Notes under the pieces: model-generated | What the model was told of the DNA's origin: nothing | The model's input: the letters and a program-made list of their open reading frames with translations, nothing else | Databases searched by the model: none | Program-made: the position numbers and the translations under genes | Shown here: in pieces, positions 37,359-46,419 of the stretch | How positions within the stretch are numbered: position 1 is the stretch's first letter | Layout of the letters: every line of letters starts with the position of its first letter | NCBI RefSeq assembly: GCF_026241335.1 | Contig: NZ_JAPHAV010000007.1 | Span: 62,001-126,000, forward strand | Direction: 5' to 3' | DNA: 64,000 nt | Source of the DNA: Ochrobactrum chromiisoli | Lineage (GTDB): Bacteria; Pseudomonadota; Alphaproteobacteria; Rhizobiales; Rhizobiaceae

Positions 37359-39080
37359 TCACTTACCAATCACCCGATTGGCCGCCGAGACAATCGCTTC
37401 AAGCGAAGCGCTCACGATATTGTCGTTGATACCAGCGCCGAACAATTTTCCATCGGGATAGGCAATTTCAACATAGGAAATTGCCGATGCATCAGACCCC
37501 TGCTTGAGCGAGTGCTCGGAATAATCGACAACCGACATCTTCACACCGAGGTATTTCGACAGCGCATCAATAAAGCCGTCAATTGGGCCTGTGCCCTTGC
37601 CTTCGATATTCTTCGTCACGCCATTATCGGTGATTTCGGCGGTCAGGATGCGGCGACCCTTCTGTTCCGGATCAGGATAGGTGTGGTGATCTACGAACTT
37701 GATACGACCCTCCGCCTGCTCAACATAGAGTTTCTGGAACTCGTCATGAATGCGCTTGGATGGCAGTTCCTTGCCTTCATCATCCGTGATGTTCTGAATG
37801 ATCTCACGGAACTCAACCTGCAAATTGCGCGGCAGGTTCAGACCATAGTCAGCCTGTAGAATATAAGCGATACCGCCCTTGCCTGACTGCGAATTGATGC
37901 GGATGATCGCTTCATAGGAGCGGCCAACATCCTGCGGATCAATTGGCAGATAAGGCACTTCCCAGATTGGCGAATTGGCGGTCTTGCGAACCTTCATGCC
38001 CTTGTTGATCGCATCCTGATGCGAGCCTGAGAAAGCAGTGTAAACCAGTTCGCCAACATAAGGATGACGCTCTGCGATCTTCAGCTGGTTCGAATATTCG
38101 TAGACATCCTTCATACGATTGATGTCTGTGCAATCCAGCATTGGATCAATGCCCTGCGTATACATATTCAGCGCCAGCGTCACCACATCGACATTGCCGG
38201 TGCGTTCGCCATTGCCAAACAACGTGCCTTCAACGCGATCAGCACCCGCCATCAGGCCCAGTTCAGTTGCGGCGATACCCGTTCCACGATCATTGTGCGG
38301 ATGCAGCGAAATGATCAGGTTTTCGCGATTGTCGAGATTACGGCACATCCATTCGATCTGGTCGGCATAAACATTTGGCGTGTTCATTTCGACAGTGGAT
38401 GGCAGATTGAGGATCAGCTTGTTTTCCGCAGTCGGCTTGACGATTTCTGTCACCGCATTGCAGATTTCCAGCGCCACTTCCAGCTCGGTGCCGGTAAAGC
38501 TTTCCGGCGAATACTGGAAGCGATAGCCACCGCCCGCCTTCGCAGCCATATCCATGATCATCTTTGCGGCATCGGTCGCAATCTGCTTGATGCCCTTGAC
38601 GTCCTTGTTGAAAACGACGCGACGCTGCAATTCACTGGTCGAATTATAGAAGTGTATGATTGGCGTTTTTGCACCTTCCAGTGCTTCAAAGGTCCGCGTA
38701 ATCAATTCTGGACGGCACTGCACAAGCACCTGCAAGTCAACGTCATCAGGCGTATCGCCCTGCTCGATTGCCCAGCGGCAAAAGTCGAAATCGGTCTGCG
38801 ACGCCGATGGAAAGCCAATTTCGATTTCCGGGAAACCCATATCGACCAGCAGGCGGAACATGCGTTCCTTGCGATCATGACCCATCGGGTCAACCAATGC
38901 CTGATTGCCATCGCGCAGATCAACCGAACACCAGATTGGTGCCTTCTCGATGCGCTTTGACGGCCAAGTACGGTCATCGAGCTTTGGGTAAGGAAACGGC
39001 GAATATTTAGTAGCCGCGTCTGGCATACCTTTATGCTGCGCTGCGGGATTCAGTGTGTTTGCATTCTGATTCATGGTCAT
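37359..39080 (-). CDS. leuA: 2-isopropylmalate synthase
   Basis: 573 aa, the long form. It condenses 2-ketoisovalerate with acetyl-CoA, the first step of leucine synthesis. The catalytic domain starts WCSVDLRDGNQAL and includes SLHPHNDRGTG (metal ligands) and FSGSHQDAINKG; the C-terminal regulatory domain (about 440-570) senses leucine. The ATG at 39080 has GGGAGG 6-7 nt upstream. It is preceded by a Leu-rich leader peptide and hairpins (39160-39335) and so is probably controlled by attenuation. Confidence 0.96.
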   Translation of the reverse strand: MTMNQNANTLNPAAQHKGMPDAATKYSPFPYPKLDDRTWPSKRIEKAPIWCSVDLRDGNQALVDPMGHDRKERMFRLLVDMGFPEIEIGFPSASQTDFDFCRWAIEQGDTPDDVDLQVLVQCRPELITRTFEALEGAKTPIIHFYNSTSELQRRVVFNKDVKGIKQIATDAAKMIMDMAAKAGGGYRFQYSPESFTGTELEVALEICNAVTEIVKPTAENKLILNLPSTVEMNTPNVYADQIEWMCRNLDNRENLIISLHPHNDRGTGIAATELGLMAGADRVEGTLFGNGERTGNVDVVTLALNMYTQGIDPMLDCTDINRMKDVYEYSNQLKIAERHPYVGELVYTAFSGSHQDAINKGMKVRKTANSPIWEVPYLPIDPQDVGRSYEAIIRINSQSGKGGIAYILQADYGLNLPRNLQVEFREIIQNITDDEGKELPSKRIHDEFQKLYVEQAEGRIKFVDHHTYPDPEQKGRRILTAEITDNGVTKNIEGKGTGPIDGFIDALSKYLGVKMSVVDYSEHSLKQGSDASAISYVEIAYPDGKLFGAGINDNIVSASLEAIVSAANRVIGK

Positions 39081-39163
39081 CTCATCCTCCCGGCGTACTG
39101 AACAGTTCTGCACTGTCGTAACGACACGGATATCTCGTCTTAAAATTCAAATTCGGATTTTGA

Positions 39164-39214
39164 GAAAGGAGCATGCGTCAGCGGGACCTCAATCGACCGC
39201 CGGACGCTCCTTTC
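39164..39214 (-). promoter_or_regulatory. Attenuator-like hairpin of leuA
   Basis: On the minus strand GAAAGGAGC begins at the leader peptide stop and pairs with GCTCCTTTC about 35 nt later (9-bp stem). A second palindrome, CGGCGATCGCCG, lies inside the Leu-rich codons just upstream (39223-39234) and could form the competing structure. The tail is not a clean T-run. Confidence 0.6.
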
Positions 39215-39335
39215 AACGAGCCCGGCGATCGCCGCTAAGGCCGAGGGTAAGAAGCGAGTTTAGAACGCAGACATTTACGCGCGCGCTCAAAGCGGCTGCG
39301 TAATGTTCCAAAGATGTTGCGTTCTTCATAACCAT
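39213..39335 (-). CDS. leuL: leuA leader peptide (leucine attenuator)
   Basis: 40-codon ORF ending with LNSLLTLGLSGDRRAR. Five of ten consecutive codons (LNSLLTLGLS) are Leu, using CTA, CTT, CTT, CTC and CTT. The stop lies on the first arm of a hairpin between the leader and leuA. The ATG is 7 nt after a predicted -10 box, so the transcript probably starts at or next to the ATG, without a Shine-Dalgarno. An alternative start is the third codon (also ATG). Ribosome stalling on Leu codons would set leuA read-through; this is inferred from layout and the general attenuation mechanism. Confidence 0.75.
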   Translation of the reverse strand: MVMKNATSLEHYAAALSARVNVCVLNSLLTLGLSGDRRAR

Positions 39336-39342
39336 GGAGACG

Positions 39343-39371
39343 CTTTTACACGTGAGGTTTGAAACGTGCAA
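39343..39371 (-). promoter_or_regulatory. Predicted leuA leader promoter
   Basis: Minus strand: -35 TTGCAC (39366-39371), 17-bp spacer, -10 TAAAAG (39343-39348), then 7 nt to the leader ATG at 39335. Confidence 0.65.
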
Positions 39372-39482
39372 GACTGCGGCAAGCAAAAACAAAATCCATC
39401 AGCTTTTATTTTTTACAGGTAACCGCCACTAAAACATCGCAAAGCCTGCCTATGCGCCGCCCTTTAAAGAACGGAACTTGAA

Positions 39483-39977
39483 ATGCGCTTAACTTTGATT
39501 CCCACGCTTGCCGTGTTCGCACTCTGCACACAACCAGCTTTTGCAGCCTGCACAGTTTCAGGCGCTTCATCCCTGCAAGTGAAGAATGAAACCGTTCTTG
39601 ATACCAAAAATGGCCTTATCTGGCAGCGTTGCGCCAGCGGAATGGCCTGGAACGAAGCGCTCGCACGATGCACAGGCCAACCTGATTTGATGACCCAGAC
39701 AGATGCAGTTTCTGCTGCTCGGACGAAGGGAGCTGGCTGGCGGTTACCATCCGGCGAAGAACTGGAAACGCTTTTAAGCGCAGCCTGTGACGGCTCAAAA
39801 GTCAACCCGGCAATTTTTCCAAATATTGCGGCTTCAGACTTTGGCGAAGGCGCAAAATTCTGGACAACGAGTGAAGCCCTGCCGGGCATGTTTTACTACT
39901 TTAATTTCACGCATCATTACGCCGATATGCACAGCGCAGGTTTTGGTCTTTCAGCTCTTTATGTGAAAAATAGGTAA
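39483..39977 (+). CDS. DUF1566-containing exported protein
   Basis: 164 aa. Sec signal of 21 residues (ending QPAFAAC). The mature part matches the DUF1566/Lcl C-terminal-like fold: TKNGLIWQRCASGMAWNEAL, KGAGWRLPSGEELETLL and KFWTTSEALPG. Five Cys in the mature part suggest disulfides. Function unknown. It converges on the CDF transporter gene with a 12-bp gap. Confidence 0.85.
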   Translation: MRLTLIPTLAVFALCTQPAFAACTVSGASSLQVKNETVLDTKNGLIWQRCASGMAWNEALARCTGQPDLMTQTDAVSAARTKGAGWRLPSGEELETLLSAACDGSKVNPAIFPNIAASDFGEGAKFWTTSEALPGMFYYFNFTHHYADMHSAGFGLSALYVKNR

Positions 39978-39989
39978 CAGCTGAAAGAT

Positions 39990-40898
39990 TTAAGCAAAAG
40001 GCACTGAACTCGTGCCAATGGGTAGTTTCGCCTCGTCCTCCGGTTCAACATGGATCACGACGCGCGCACTGTCGATCTGTGCCTTCAACGCATCTTCGAT
40101 TCGGTCGCAAATGATATGCGCGTCGCCAACACTCATATCAGCGGCCACAACCAGATGAAATTCGATGAAGGTCACACTGCCTGCAATGCGGGTCTTGAGA
40201 TCATGAACCTCAATCGCACCGCCGGCATTTGCCGAAATCACATCGCGAATCCGCATTTCCTCCACAGGCTCGACACCAATATCCATCAAGCCCTGTATGG
40301 ATTTATTGATGACACCCCAGCCCTGCCAGAGAATGTTGATCGCAACCAGAATGGCAAGCAACGGATCAAGGATTGCCCAGCCTGTGACCACGGCTCCAAC
40401 AAGGCCGATCAGAACACCGACCGATGTAAACACGTCAGTCATAATATGCTGGCCATCGGCTTCCAGCGCCGGTGAACGCGCACTGCGGCCCGTGCGAATG
40501 AGCAGCATGGCCCAGAAGGCATTTATCGCAGCAGCACCCATATTAATCGCAAGGCCGAGCCACGGCTCTTCCATCTGGTGCGGCGCCTGCAATGCTGACC
40601 ACGCTTCTTTGGCAATCAAAAGTGCTGCGATCGTGATCAGAACACCTTCGACGACCGCTGAGATATACTCGGCCTTATGATGTCCAAAAGGATGATTGCC
40701 GTCCGCAGGTTTATGACTGACACTGATCGCCCACCACGCCCCAACTGCCGCGATGACATTGACGATAGATTCCAGAGCATCCGAATAAAGTGCCACAGAG
40801 CCGGTCAGCGCATAGGCCAGATATTTCAGCCCCATCACGCCCAGCGCAACAGGAATCGACCAAGCGGCGAGCCGCCGAACTTTTACATTCGCGTTCAT
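39990..40898 (-). CDS. Cation diffusion facilitator (CDF) transporter
   Basis: 302 aa, six helices and a cytosolic C-terminal dimerisation domain (about 210-300). Helix 2 carries SVALYSDALESIVNV and the following loop HPFGHHKAEYIS; helix 5 has the second Asp region. The family exports Zn, Fe, Co, Ni, Mn or Cd by proton antiport. AAGG is 6 nt before the ATG at 40898 and only 3 nt before an ATG at 40901. The metal cannot be assigned. Confidence 0.9.
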   Translation of the reverse strand: MNANVKVRRLAAWSIPVALGVMGLKYLAYALTGSVALYSDALESIVNVIAAVGAWWAISVSHKPADGNHPFGHHKAEYISAVVEGVLITIAALLIAKEAWSALQAPHQMEEPWLGLAINMGAAAINAFWAMLLIRTGRSARSPALEADGQHIMTDVFTSVGVLIGLVGAVVTGWAILDPLLAILVAINILWQGWGVINKSIQGLMDIGVEPVEEMRIRDVISANAGGAIEVHDLKTRIAGSVTFIEFHLVVAADMSVGDAHIICDRIEDALKAQIDSARVVIHVEPEDEAKLPIGTSSVPFA

Positions 40899-41211
40899 CA
40901 TGAACCTTCAGATACTTATATTCTTATCCCGCCAGGCGGGTTCAGGCTAACCAATCAGCCTATTGCGCATTCACCCTGGCCGATCCAGTCAGCAGCATTT
41001 CAATAGCCGTTCTATAACCCAGATAGTTCAAATATCGAACCCCTCTTCTGCACTTCTCGCATTAAATTTTCTCTTGCAAATGCAAGGCATTACAGTTGCA
41101 AATGGTTCGCCAAAGCAGTTCCGAAAAGACGTTATTTTTGAAACCCATAAACGAAAAACCAGCCGCAGTTTTCACTACGGCTGGTCCTTTGGGTGCCACG
41201 TAAAATCAGGT
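40899..41211. other. 313-bp region between the CDF gene and trpE(G)
   Basis: Holds the trpE(G) terminator (41152-41186) and the CDF promoter region. It contains a CCGCC-AG-GCGGG-like palindrome near 40929-40940 and TTGCAAATGCAA (41074-41085), possible operator material. No gene was recognised. Confidence 0.4.
41152..41186 (-). terminator. Intrinsic terminator of trpE(G)
   Basis: Minus strand ACCAGCCG ... CGGCTGGT with a 12-nt AT-rich interior, followed by TTTTTCG. Confidence 0.85.
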
Positions 41212-43407
41212 TTAATAGTTACTGCGGCGCGCTTTATGCTTACCTGCCAGATGCGTGACAACATTTTCAATCATCCGCATCCCCGCATTATGACCCAGCG
41301 TCATGATGGATTCGGGATGGAACTGGACCGCCGCCACCGGCTCTTTCTTATGTTCAAAAGCCATGATGACACCGTCTTCCGTTTCCGCCGTGACCAGAAA
41401 ATCATCTGGCAAACGTTCAGGGTCGGCAAAGATCGAATGATAACGACCAACAGTCACTTCCTTCGGCAGACCAGAGAAGATGCGCTCAGGCTTTGAGACC
41501 CGGATACGCGATGGCTTGCCATGCATCGGAATGCGCAGCTGGCGCAGCGTCCCGCCATAGGCTTCTGCCAGCGCCTGAAGGCCAAGGCAGACACCGAAAA
41601 TCGGCAGCTGACGCTTGCGCGCCTTGTCGATGGTTGCCTTGCAATCAAAATCCTGTGGCGTGCCCGGTCCGGGCGACAGCACGACAAGATCAGGATTGAT
41701 GCGGTCGAACACTTCTTCGGCGACCGGCGAACGCACCGTTGCAACCGTTGCACCCGTCTGGCGGAAGTAATTCGCGAGTGTATGCACGAAGGAATCTTCG
41801 TGATCGACCAGAAGGATCGAAATCCCCTCGCCCACCTTTGCCGCCACGCGCTCTTCTGCAACCTGATTGCTCTTCTGCGCTTCACGCACAGCAGCGATCA
41901 TCGCGGATGCCTTTAATTCGGTTTCGGCTTCTTCCTCTTCAGGATTGGAATCAAACAGCAGCGTCGCACCAGCACGAATTTCGGCCACACCTTCCTTGAT
42001 GCGGATTGTGCGCAGTGTGAGGCCGGTATTCATGTCACCGTTAAAGTGCATCATGCCGACAGCACCACCATACCATGCACGCGGGCTGCGCTCGTTTTCT
42101 TCAAGGAAACGCATGGCCCAGAGCTTTGGCGCGCCGGTCACAGTCACAGCCCAGGCATGGCTGAGGAAGCCATCAAAAGCATCCATACCATCACGCAAAC
42201 GGCCTTCAATATGGTCAACCGTGTGGATCAGACGCGAATACATTTCGATCTGACGACGACCGATTACCCGCACCGAACCCGGCTCACAAACCCGGCTTTT
42301 GTCGTTGCGATCAACATCCGAGCACATGGTCAGCTCGGACTCGTCTTTCTTGGAATTGAGCAGTTTCAGAATCTGCTCAGAATCCGAAATCGCATCTTCA
42401 CCGCGCTTGATCGTGCCGGAAATCGGGCAGGTTTCAATGCGGCGACCATTGACGCGCACAAACATTTCCGGCGAAGCGCCGACCAGATATTCATTCTCTC
42501 CCAGATTGATGAAAAATGAATAAGGCGATGGATTGATCGACTTCAGACGACGGAAAATTTCCGAAGGTGCTGTGTGGCAACGCTCATAGAAAGTCTGCCC
42601 CGGCACCACTTCAAACAGATCACCGCGCTTGAAGCTATCCTTCGCGCGTTCAACCAGCTTGGCATATTCGCCCGGATTGTGATCGCCACGCGGCAGATCA
42701 CGCTCGGCAGGCTTGAAGGGCTGCACCGGCGTCGCCCGCGCCAGATCATGCGTTGAAGAACCGCCACAGGAAAATTCATAGCGATCCACCCATGCGCGCG
42801 CCGAGTAATGATCCGCCACAAAGATTTCGTCCGGGATGAAAAGTACCAGATCACGCTGATCGTCCGGGCGCTTCAGCTTGTACTGGATCGGATCGAACTG
42901 GAATGCGAGATCGTAACCAAACGCACCATAAAGGCCGAGATTTGCATCCTCTTCGGAGAAGAACAGGCCGACAATCGCACGCAGCACAGTAAAGACCGAT
43001 GGCATGCGGGAGCGTTCTTCTTCGGTGAATGTGCCGGTAGGTTCAGCAATCGTCAGCTCGATCCGATCTTCATCGGCCTTATCGACCTTGACTTCACCAA
43101 GTGCCTGCACCGTCTTGAGGATCGGGCGCAGCAAGATCACGCCGCGCTTGTTCAGCGCTTCAATCCGCATTTGGCGCGCGCGTGAGGTGATTACCACAGG
43201 CGGATCAACAATTGCCGTGTCCCATCGCGTGTAGCGGCCCGGATATTCGTAATTGGAAGAAAAGACCGCGCCCCGCCGCTCATTCAGAGCATCGATATAA
43301 GTCTCGATGGCCCCCTTATAAGCGGTCAGATGGCGCACACGTTCGACAACAATGCCGCCCGCTGTCTCGTGCGTGAATATCTCGCTATCCGCAATCTTCG
43401 CATTCAT
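41212..43407 (-). CDS. trpE: Fused anthranilate synthase TrpE(G)
   Basis: 731 aa, the fusion found in Rhizobiales. The TrpE half (to about residue 515) contains [16 protein letters not shown] near the feedback site, [22 protein letters not shown] and the [13 protein letters not shown] segment. The TrpG amidotransferase half (about 530-731) has [25 protein letters not shown] with the nucleophile Cys, and [10 protein letters not shown] with the His/Glu pair. It makes anthranilate from chorismate and glutamine. The start at 43407 is the first ATG giving the conserved N-terminus; a longer frame to 43581 crosses the attenuator and is rejected. Confidence 0.96.
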   Translation of the reverse strand: MNAKIADSEIFTHETAGGIVVERVRHLTAYKGAIETYIDALNERRGAVFSSNYEYPGRYTRWDTAIVDPPVVITSRARQMRIEALNKRGVILLRPILKTVQALGEVKVDKADEDRIELTIAEPTGTFTEEERSRMPSVFTVLRAIVGLFFSEEDANLGLYGAFGYDLAFQFDPIQYKLKRPDDQRDLVLFIPDEIFVADHYSARAWVDRYEFSCGGSSTHDLARATPVQPFKPAERDLPRGDHNPGEYAKLVERAKDSFKRGDLFEVVPGQTFYERCHTAPSEIFRRLKSINPSPYSFFINLGENEYLVGASPEMFVRVNGRRIETCPISGTIKRGEDAISDSEQILKLLNSKKDESELTMCSDVDRNDKSRVCEPGSVRVIGRRQIEMYSRLIHTVDHIEGRLRDGMDAFDGFLSHAWAVTVTGAPKLWAMRFLEENERSPRAWYGGAVGMMHFNGDMNTGLTLRTIRIKEGVAEIRAGATLLFDSNPEEEEAETELKASAMIAAVREAQKSNQVAEERVAAKVGEGISILLVDHEDSFVHTLANYFRQTGATVATVRSPVAEEVFDRINPDLVVLSPGPGTPQDFDCKATIDKARKRQLPIFGVCLGLQALAEAYGGTLRQLRIPMHGKPSRIRVSKPERIFSGLPKEVTVGRYHSIFADPERLPDDFLVTAETEDGVIMAFEHKKEPVAAVQFHPESIMTLGHNAGMRMIENVVTHLAGKHKARRSNY

Positions 43408-43471
43408 GACTGGCAATTCCCAAGTGTTATTCGTTATCGAGCACTTCCAAGACCCGGTCTTATTCAAACAG

Positions 43472-43508
43472 CCAAACAAAAAGGCCGCCCGGATAATCCC
43501 AGCGGCCT
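43472..43508 (-). terminator. trp attenuator terminator
   Basis: Minus strand AGGCCGC, 13-nt loop with extra pairing, GCGGCCT, then TTTTTGTTTGG, 42 nt after the trpL stop. Confidence 0.88.
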
Positions 43509-43549
43509 GTTTCTGAAACGCAAATGCACAAACGCCTGCGTGGCCGCTT

Positions 43550-43597
43550 TTAGCGAGCCCACCACCAGATTTTTGTGTCAATGCGCGAAATGTTCAT
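43550..43597 (-). CDS. trpL: trp leader peptide TrpL
   Basis: 15 aa: [15 protein letters not shown], with three adjacent Trp codons right before the end. S. meliloti TrpL is also short with three adjacent Trp codons followed by Ala-Arg and stop. The ATG is 7 nt from the predicted -10 box, so the transcript is probably leaderless. An intrinsic terminator follows at 43472-43508. In S. meliloti the terminated RNA (rnTrpL) and peptide (peTrpL) also act in trans; whether that holds here is inference. Confidence 0.93.
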   Translation of the reverse strand: MNISRIDTKIWWWAR

Positions 43598-43604
43598 GGC
43601 GATA

Positions 43605-43633
43605 CTGTTAGCCTTCCCTTGCATCGCTTGCAA
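43605..43633 (-). promoter_or_regulatory. Predicted trpL promoter
   Basis: Minus strand: -35 TTGCAA (43628-43633), 17-bp spacer, -10 TAACAG (43605-43610), 7 nt to the trpL ATG. Confidence 0.7.
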
Positions 43634-44103
43634 CTGGAAAATTTAAAACCGCAAAACCAGCCGCTTTCGCTATCAGCGCGGCTAGTGCCTTACCAAATAA
43701 AAGCGTTCCGACTGTTTCAGCAGCAACACGAACAGAAAATCCGGACTTCTTTAAATAGTCCGGATTCTCCCTTGTCCTTGACACGGACAAATTGGCTAAA
43801 GGCTGGAGTACCTTTTCCGGCCTGCCGTGGGTATAACACCTGCCCAAAGCCATTATGCAAAGCCTGAATGCTATGCGTGCAGTATCACTTTCAGTACGCA
43901 CACATACTGCTATGGATTGCACCATCCTACAACTGTCAAGACTATCGCTGTAGCCTTCTACCAAACCGTGTAGTGCAGCCGTAATTTAACTATGCTTCAA
44001 AAATTTTGCCTTGCGCCCGGCCTGGAATTCAGATTCATTTCGTACGCAGATTATTTGCAAACAAACAAAGAAGCCACCCATGCAGGTGGTCGATGGGGAC
44101 AAG

Positions 44104-44565
44104 ATGAAAAATCTCGATGTGATGGACAAAAACATTTTGTCTGCGCTTCAGGAAAACGGGCGCCTGACCAACACTGAACTTGCCGATCGCATTCATCTTT
44201 CGCAGACGGCCACCGCTGAACGGGTGAAACGACTGACACGCGAGGGTTATATTCTGGGCTATTCAGCCCTCCTGTCGCCCAAAATGCTCGATCGCTCAAT
44301 GCTGGTTTTTATTGAGATCAAACTGGATCGCACCACCCCGGAAGTTTTTGAAACCTTCTCCAGCTTTACGCGCAGCAACCCCGACATTATGGAATGCCAC
44401 ATGGTCGCCGGCGGCTTCGATTATCTGATCAAGGCACGTGTCGCGGATATGGATCACTATCGGCGCTTTTTATCAGAAGCACTTCTATCCCTGCCAGGTG
44501 TGCGCGAATCCCACACTTACGCTGTAATGGAAGAGGTCAAGGAAACATCTCACATCGCCGTGTGA
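44104..44565 (+). CDS. lrp: Lrp/AsnC-family transcriptional regulator
   Basis: 153 aa. N-terminal winged HTH (about 5-60: LDVMDKNILSALQENGRLTN and LSQTATAERVKRL), then the RAM ligand domain (about 70-150: VFIEIKLDR, VAGGFDYLIKARVADMDHY). GGGGAC precedes the ATG at 44104. Close to Lrp/PutR-type regulators, which answer to Leu or activate proline catabolism; divergent from trpE(G). The precise regulon is unknown. Confidence 0.88.
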   Translation: MKNLDVMDKNILSALQENGRLTNTELADRIHLSQTATAERVKRLTREGYILGYSALLSPKMLDRSMLVFIEIKLDRTTPEVFETFSSFTRSNPDIMECHMVAGGFDYLIKARVADMDHYRRFLSEALLSLPGVRESHTYAVMEEVKETSHIAV

Positions 44566-44590
44566 AGATGACGGCAATATCCAAAGGCAC

Positions 44591-44625
44591 TTGCCAGCAA
44601 TTATTTACGGGTATATACCCGCATT
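44591..44625 (+). promoter_or_regulatory. marR promoter with overlapping operator palindrome
   Basis: -35 TTGCCA (44591-44596), 17-bp spacer, -10 TATACC (44614-44619), ATG at 44626. The 14-bp perfect palindrome CGGGTATATACCCG (44608-44621) covers the -10 box, a classical autorepressor arrangement for MarR. Confidence 0.7.
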
Positions 44626-45027
44626 ATGTCGAATCCATGTTTCTGCATTCTTCTGCGTCAGGCAGCCAGAAAATCGTCCGGCGTTTATGACAAGGCGCTG
44701 GCACCGCTTGGCATCAATGTCGCGCAGTTCAGCTTGCTGCGAAAAATCGCACGTGCAAGCTCTATCTCATTAACGGAGCTTGCACGGCTTGCCGACCTTG
44801 ACCGCTCAACAATGGGCCGCAATGCAAAGGTGCTGCAGCGTATGGGTTTGATTGAACAGACGCACGGCGAAGACCATCGTGAAATCCAGATCACGCTGAC
44901 CGAACACGGCCACGATCTCGTCAAACAAGGTGGACCACTTTGGGATGCGGCTCAGGAAGAAATCGAAGCCAAACTGGGCAATGAAGGCGTGGAGCAATTG
45001 CTTACTCTGCTGCGTGCCTTTGACTAA
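44626..45027 (+). CDS. MarR-family transcriptional regulator
   Basis: 133 aa. The winged HTH is visible as SSISLTELARLADLDRSTMGRNAKVLQRMGL..., with the wing THGEDHREIQITLT. The N-terminus MSNPCFCILLRQ carries two Cys (C5, C7), which could sense oxidants as in OhrR-like members, but this is a guess. No Shine-Dalgarno and a promoter ending just before the ATG suggest a leaderless message. The neighbouring MFS gene is the likely target. Confidence 0.9.
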   Translation: MSNPCFCILLRQAARKSSGVYDKALAPLGINVAQFSLLRKIARASSISLTELARLADLDRSTMGRNAKVLQRMGLIEQTHGEDHREIQITLTEHGHDLVKQGGPLWDAAQEEIEAKLGNEGVEQLLTLLRAFD

Positions 45028-45126
45028 AAACAATGACCAAAGCCCATTGTGCCTTTAACTGGCGACCGGGTTGACCTTCAATTTGCGGCTGTTCAAAACA
45101 TCAGCCCACGTCCGAAAGCATCGACG

Positions 45127-46419
45127 ATGATTTCTGCGAGACTTGCCAGCTTTCTTCAGGAACGAAACATCCATTATGGATGGGTTGTTGCTGCCATCAC
45201 ATTCGTGACCATGCTTGCGACCGCTGCGGCAATGGGCTCGGCTGGCATTCTCATTGAACCGCTTCAGAGAGAATTTGGCTGGACCAATGCCAATATTTCC
45301 TTCGCCATGGCGCTGCGTCTGGTGCTCTTCGGACTGATGGGGCCTTTTGCGGCGGCTTTCATGAACCAGTTCGGCTTGCGCAGTGTCGTTGCGACGGCAC
45401 TTGTCATGATCGCCGGTGGGCTGATCGGGTCGATTTTCATGACGCAAGAATGGCAGATGGTCGGTCTTTGGGGCATCATAATCGGCCTTGGTACCGGCAT
45501 GACTGCACTCGTTCTGGGCGCAACCGTTGCTGCACGCTGGTTTGAAAAGCGTCGCGGTCTTGTGGTTGGCCTCATGACGGCCAGCAATGCGACCGGCCAG
45601 CTTGTCTTCATGCCCATTCTTGCAAGTGTCAGCCAGACGATTGGCTGGCGCACATCTTTGACCATTGTTGTTGGTTTTCTGATGACAGCACTGGTGCTGG
45701 TGCTCGTCTTGATGCGTGATCACCCGGCAGATATCGGCCTCAAGCCTTATGGCCGCACGGCCCCCCTTCCCGCTCCTGAACCAAAGAAAAGCTTTGCATC
45801 GCTGCTTGCGTCACCGCTGATCACCTTGCGCGAAGTATCGTCAACCTCGACCTTCTGGGTACTGTTCATCACCTTCTTTGTCTGTGGCTTTTCAACCAAC
45901 GGTCTGATCCAGACCCATTGGATTGCCCTCTGCGGTGATTTCGGCATCGTGCCAGTCGGTGCCGCCGGCATTCTGGCGGTCATTGGCGCGTTCGATCTGA
46001 TCGGTACGATCGGCGCTGGCTGGCTTTCCGATCGCTTCGACAATCGCTGGCTGCTGTTCTGGTTCTATGCGCTGCGCGGATTATCGCTGATCTATCTGAC
46101 TTTCACCGATTTCACGCTTTATGAGCTCGCCCTTTTCGCTGTGTTCTACGGCCTCGACTGGGTTGCAACCGTTCCACCGACCGTGAAGCTTGCCGCTGAA
46201 AAATTCGGCCCCGAAAAAGCTGGAATGGTTTTCGGCTGGGTATTCACAGGCCATCAGGTGGGAGCAGCAGCCGCAGCAGCCTTCGCGGGCTTTGTCCGCA
46301 CCGATTATGACAGCTACCTGCCAGCTCTCATCCTTGCAGGAGCCCTGTGCTTTGCAGCGGCGGCAATGGTGTTCATCATCAACGGACCCGCAGCACAAAC
46401 AGCGCTTCAGGCGTCATAA
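45127..46419 (+). CDS. Major facilitator superfamily transporter
   Basis: 430 aa, twelve predicted helices. The family-typical helix 1 region HYGWVVAAITFVTML resembles the monocarboxylate/oxalate-type MFS subgroup; GWLSDRFDNRWLL is the half-way A-motif. The ATG at 45127 follows GAAAG weakly. It is 99 bp after marR on the same strand and is probably its target. It converges with and overlaps the Rsm22 gene by 6 bp. Substrate unknown. Confidence 0.88.
   Translation: MISARLASFLQERNIHYGWVVAAITFVTMLATAAAMGSAGILIEPLQREFGWTNANISFAMALRLVLFGLMGPFAAAFMNQFGLRSVVATALVMIAGGLIGSIFMTQEWQMVGLWGIIIGLGTGMTALVLGATVAARWFEKRRGLVVGLMTASNATGQLVFMPILASVSQTIGWRTSLTIVVGFLMTALVLVLVLMRDHPADIGLKPYGRTAPLPAPEPKKSFASLLASPLITLREVSSTSTFWVLFITFFVCGFSTNGLIQTHWIALCGDFGIVPVGAAGILAVIGAFDLIGTIGAGWLSDRFDNRWLLFWFYALRGLSLIYLTFTDFTLYELALFAVFYGLDWVATVPPTVKLAAEKFGPEKAGMVFGWVFTGHQVGAAAAAAFAGFVRTDYDSYLPALILAGALCFAAAAMVFIINGPAAQTALQAS

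Larger units (their letters stand above)
43408..44103. other. Divergent trpL / lrp regulatory region
   Basis: Besides the trp leader elements (43472-43633), the stretch 43634-44103 holds no supported gene; ORFs there lack Shine-Dalgarno sites and recognisable products. The lrp promoter lies in its right part but was not fixed. Confidence 0.5.

Noticed and set aside
43408-43581. N-terminal extension of trpE(G) to 43581
   Set aside because: It would run through the attenuator terminator and leader; the conserved protein starts at 43407.
43608-43964. 118-codon minus-strand ORF upstream of trpL
   Set aside because: No Shine-Dalgarno or recognisable product, and it covers the trpL promoter.
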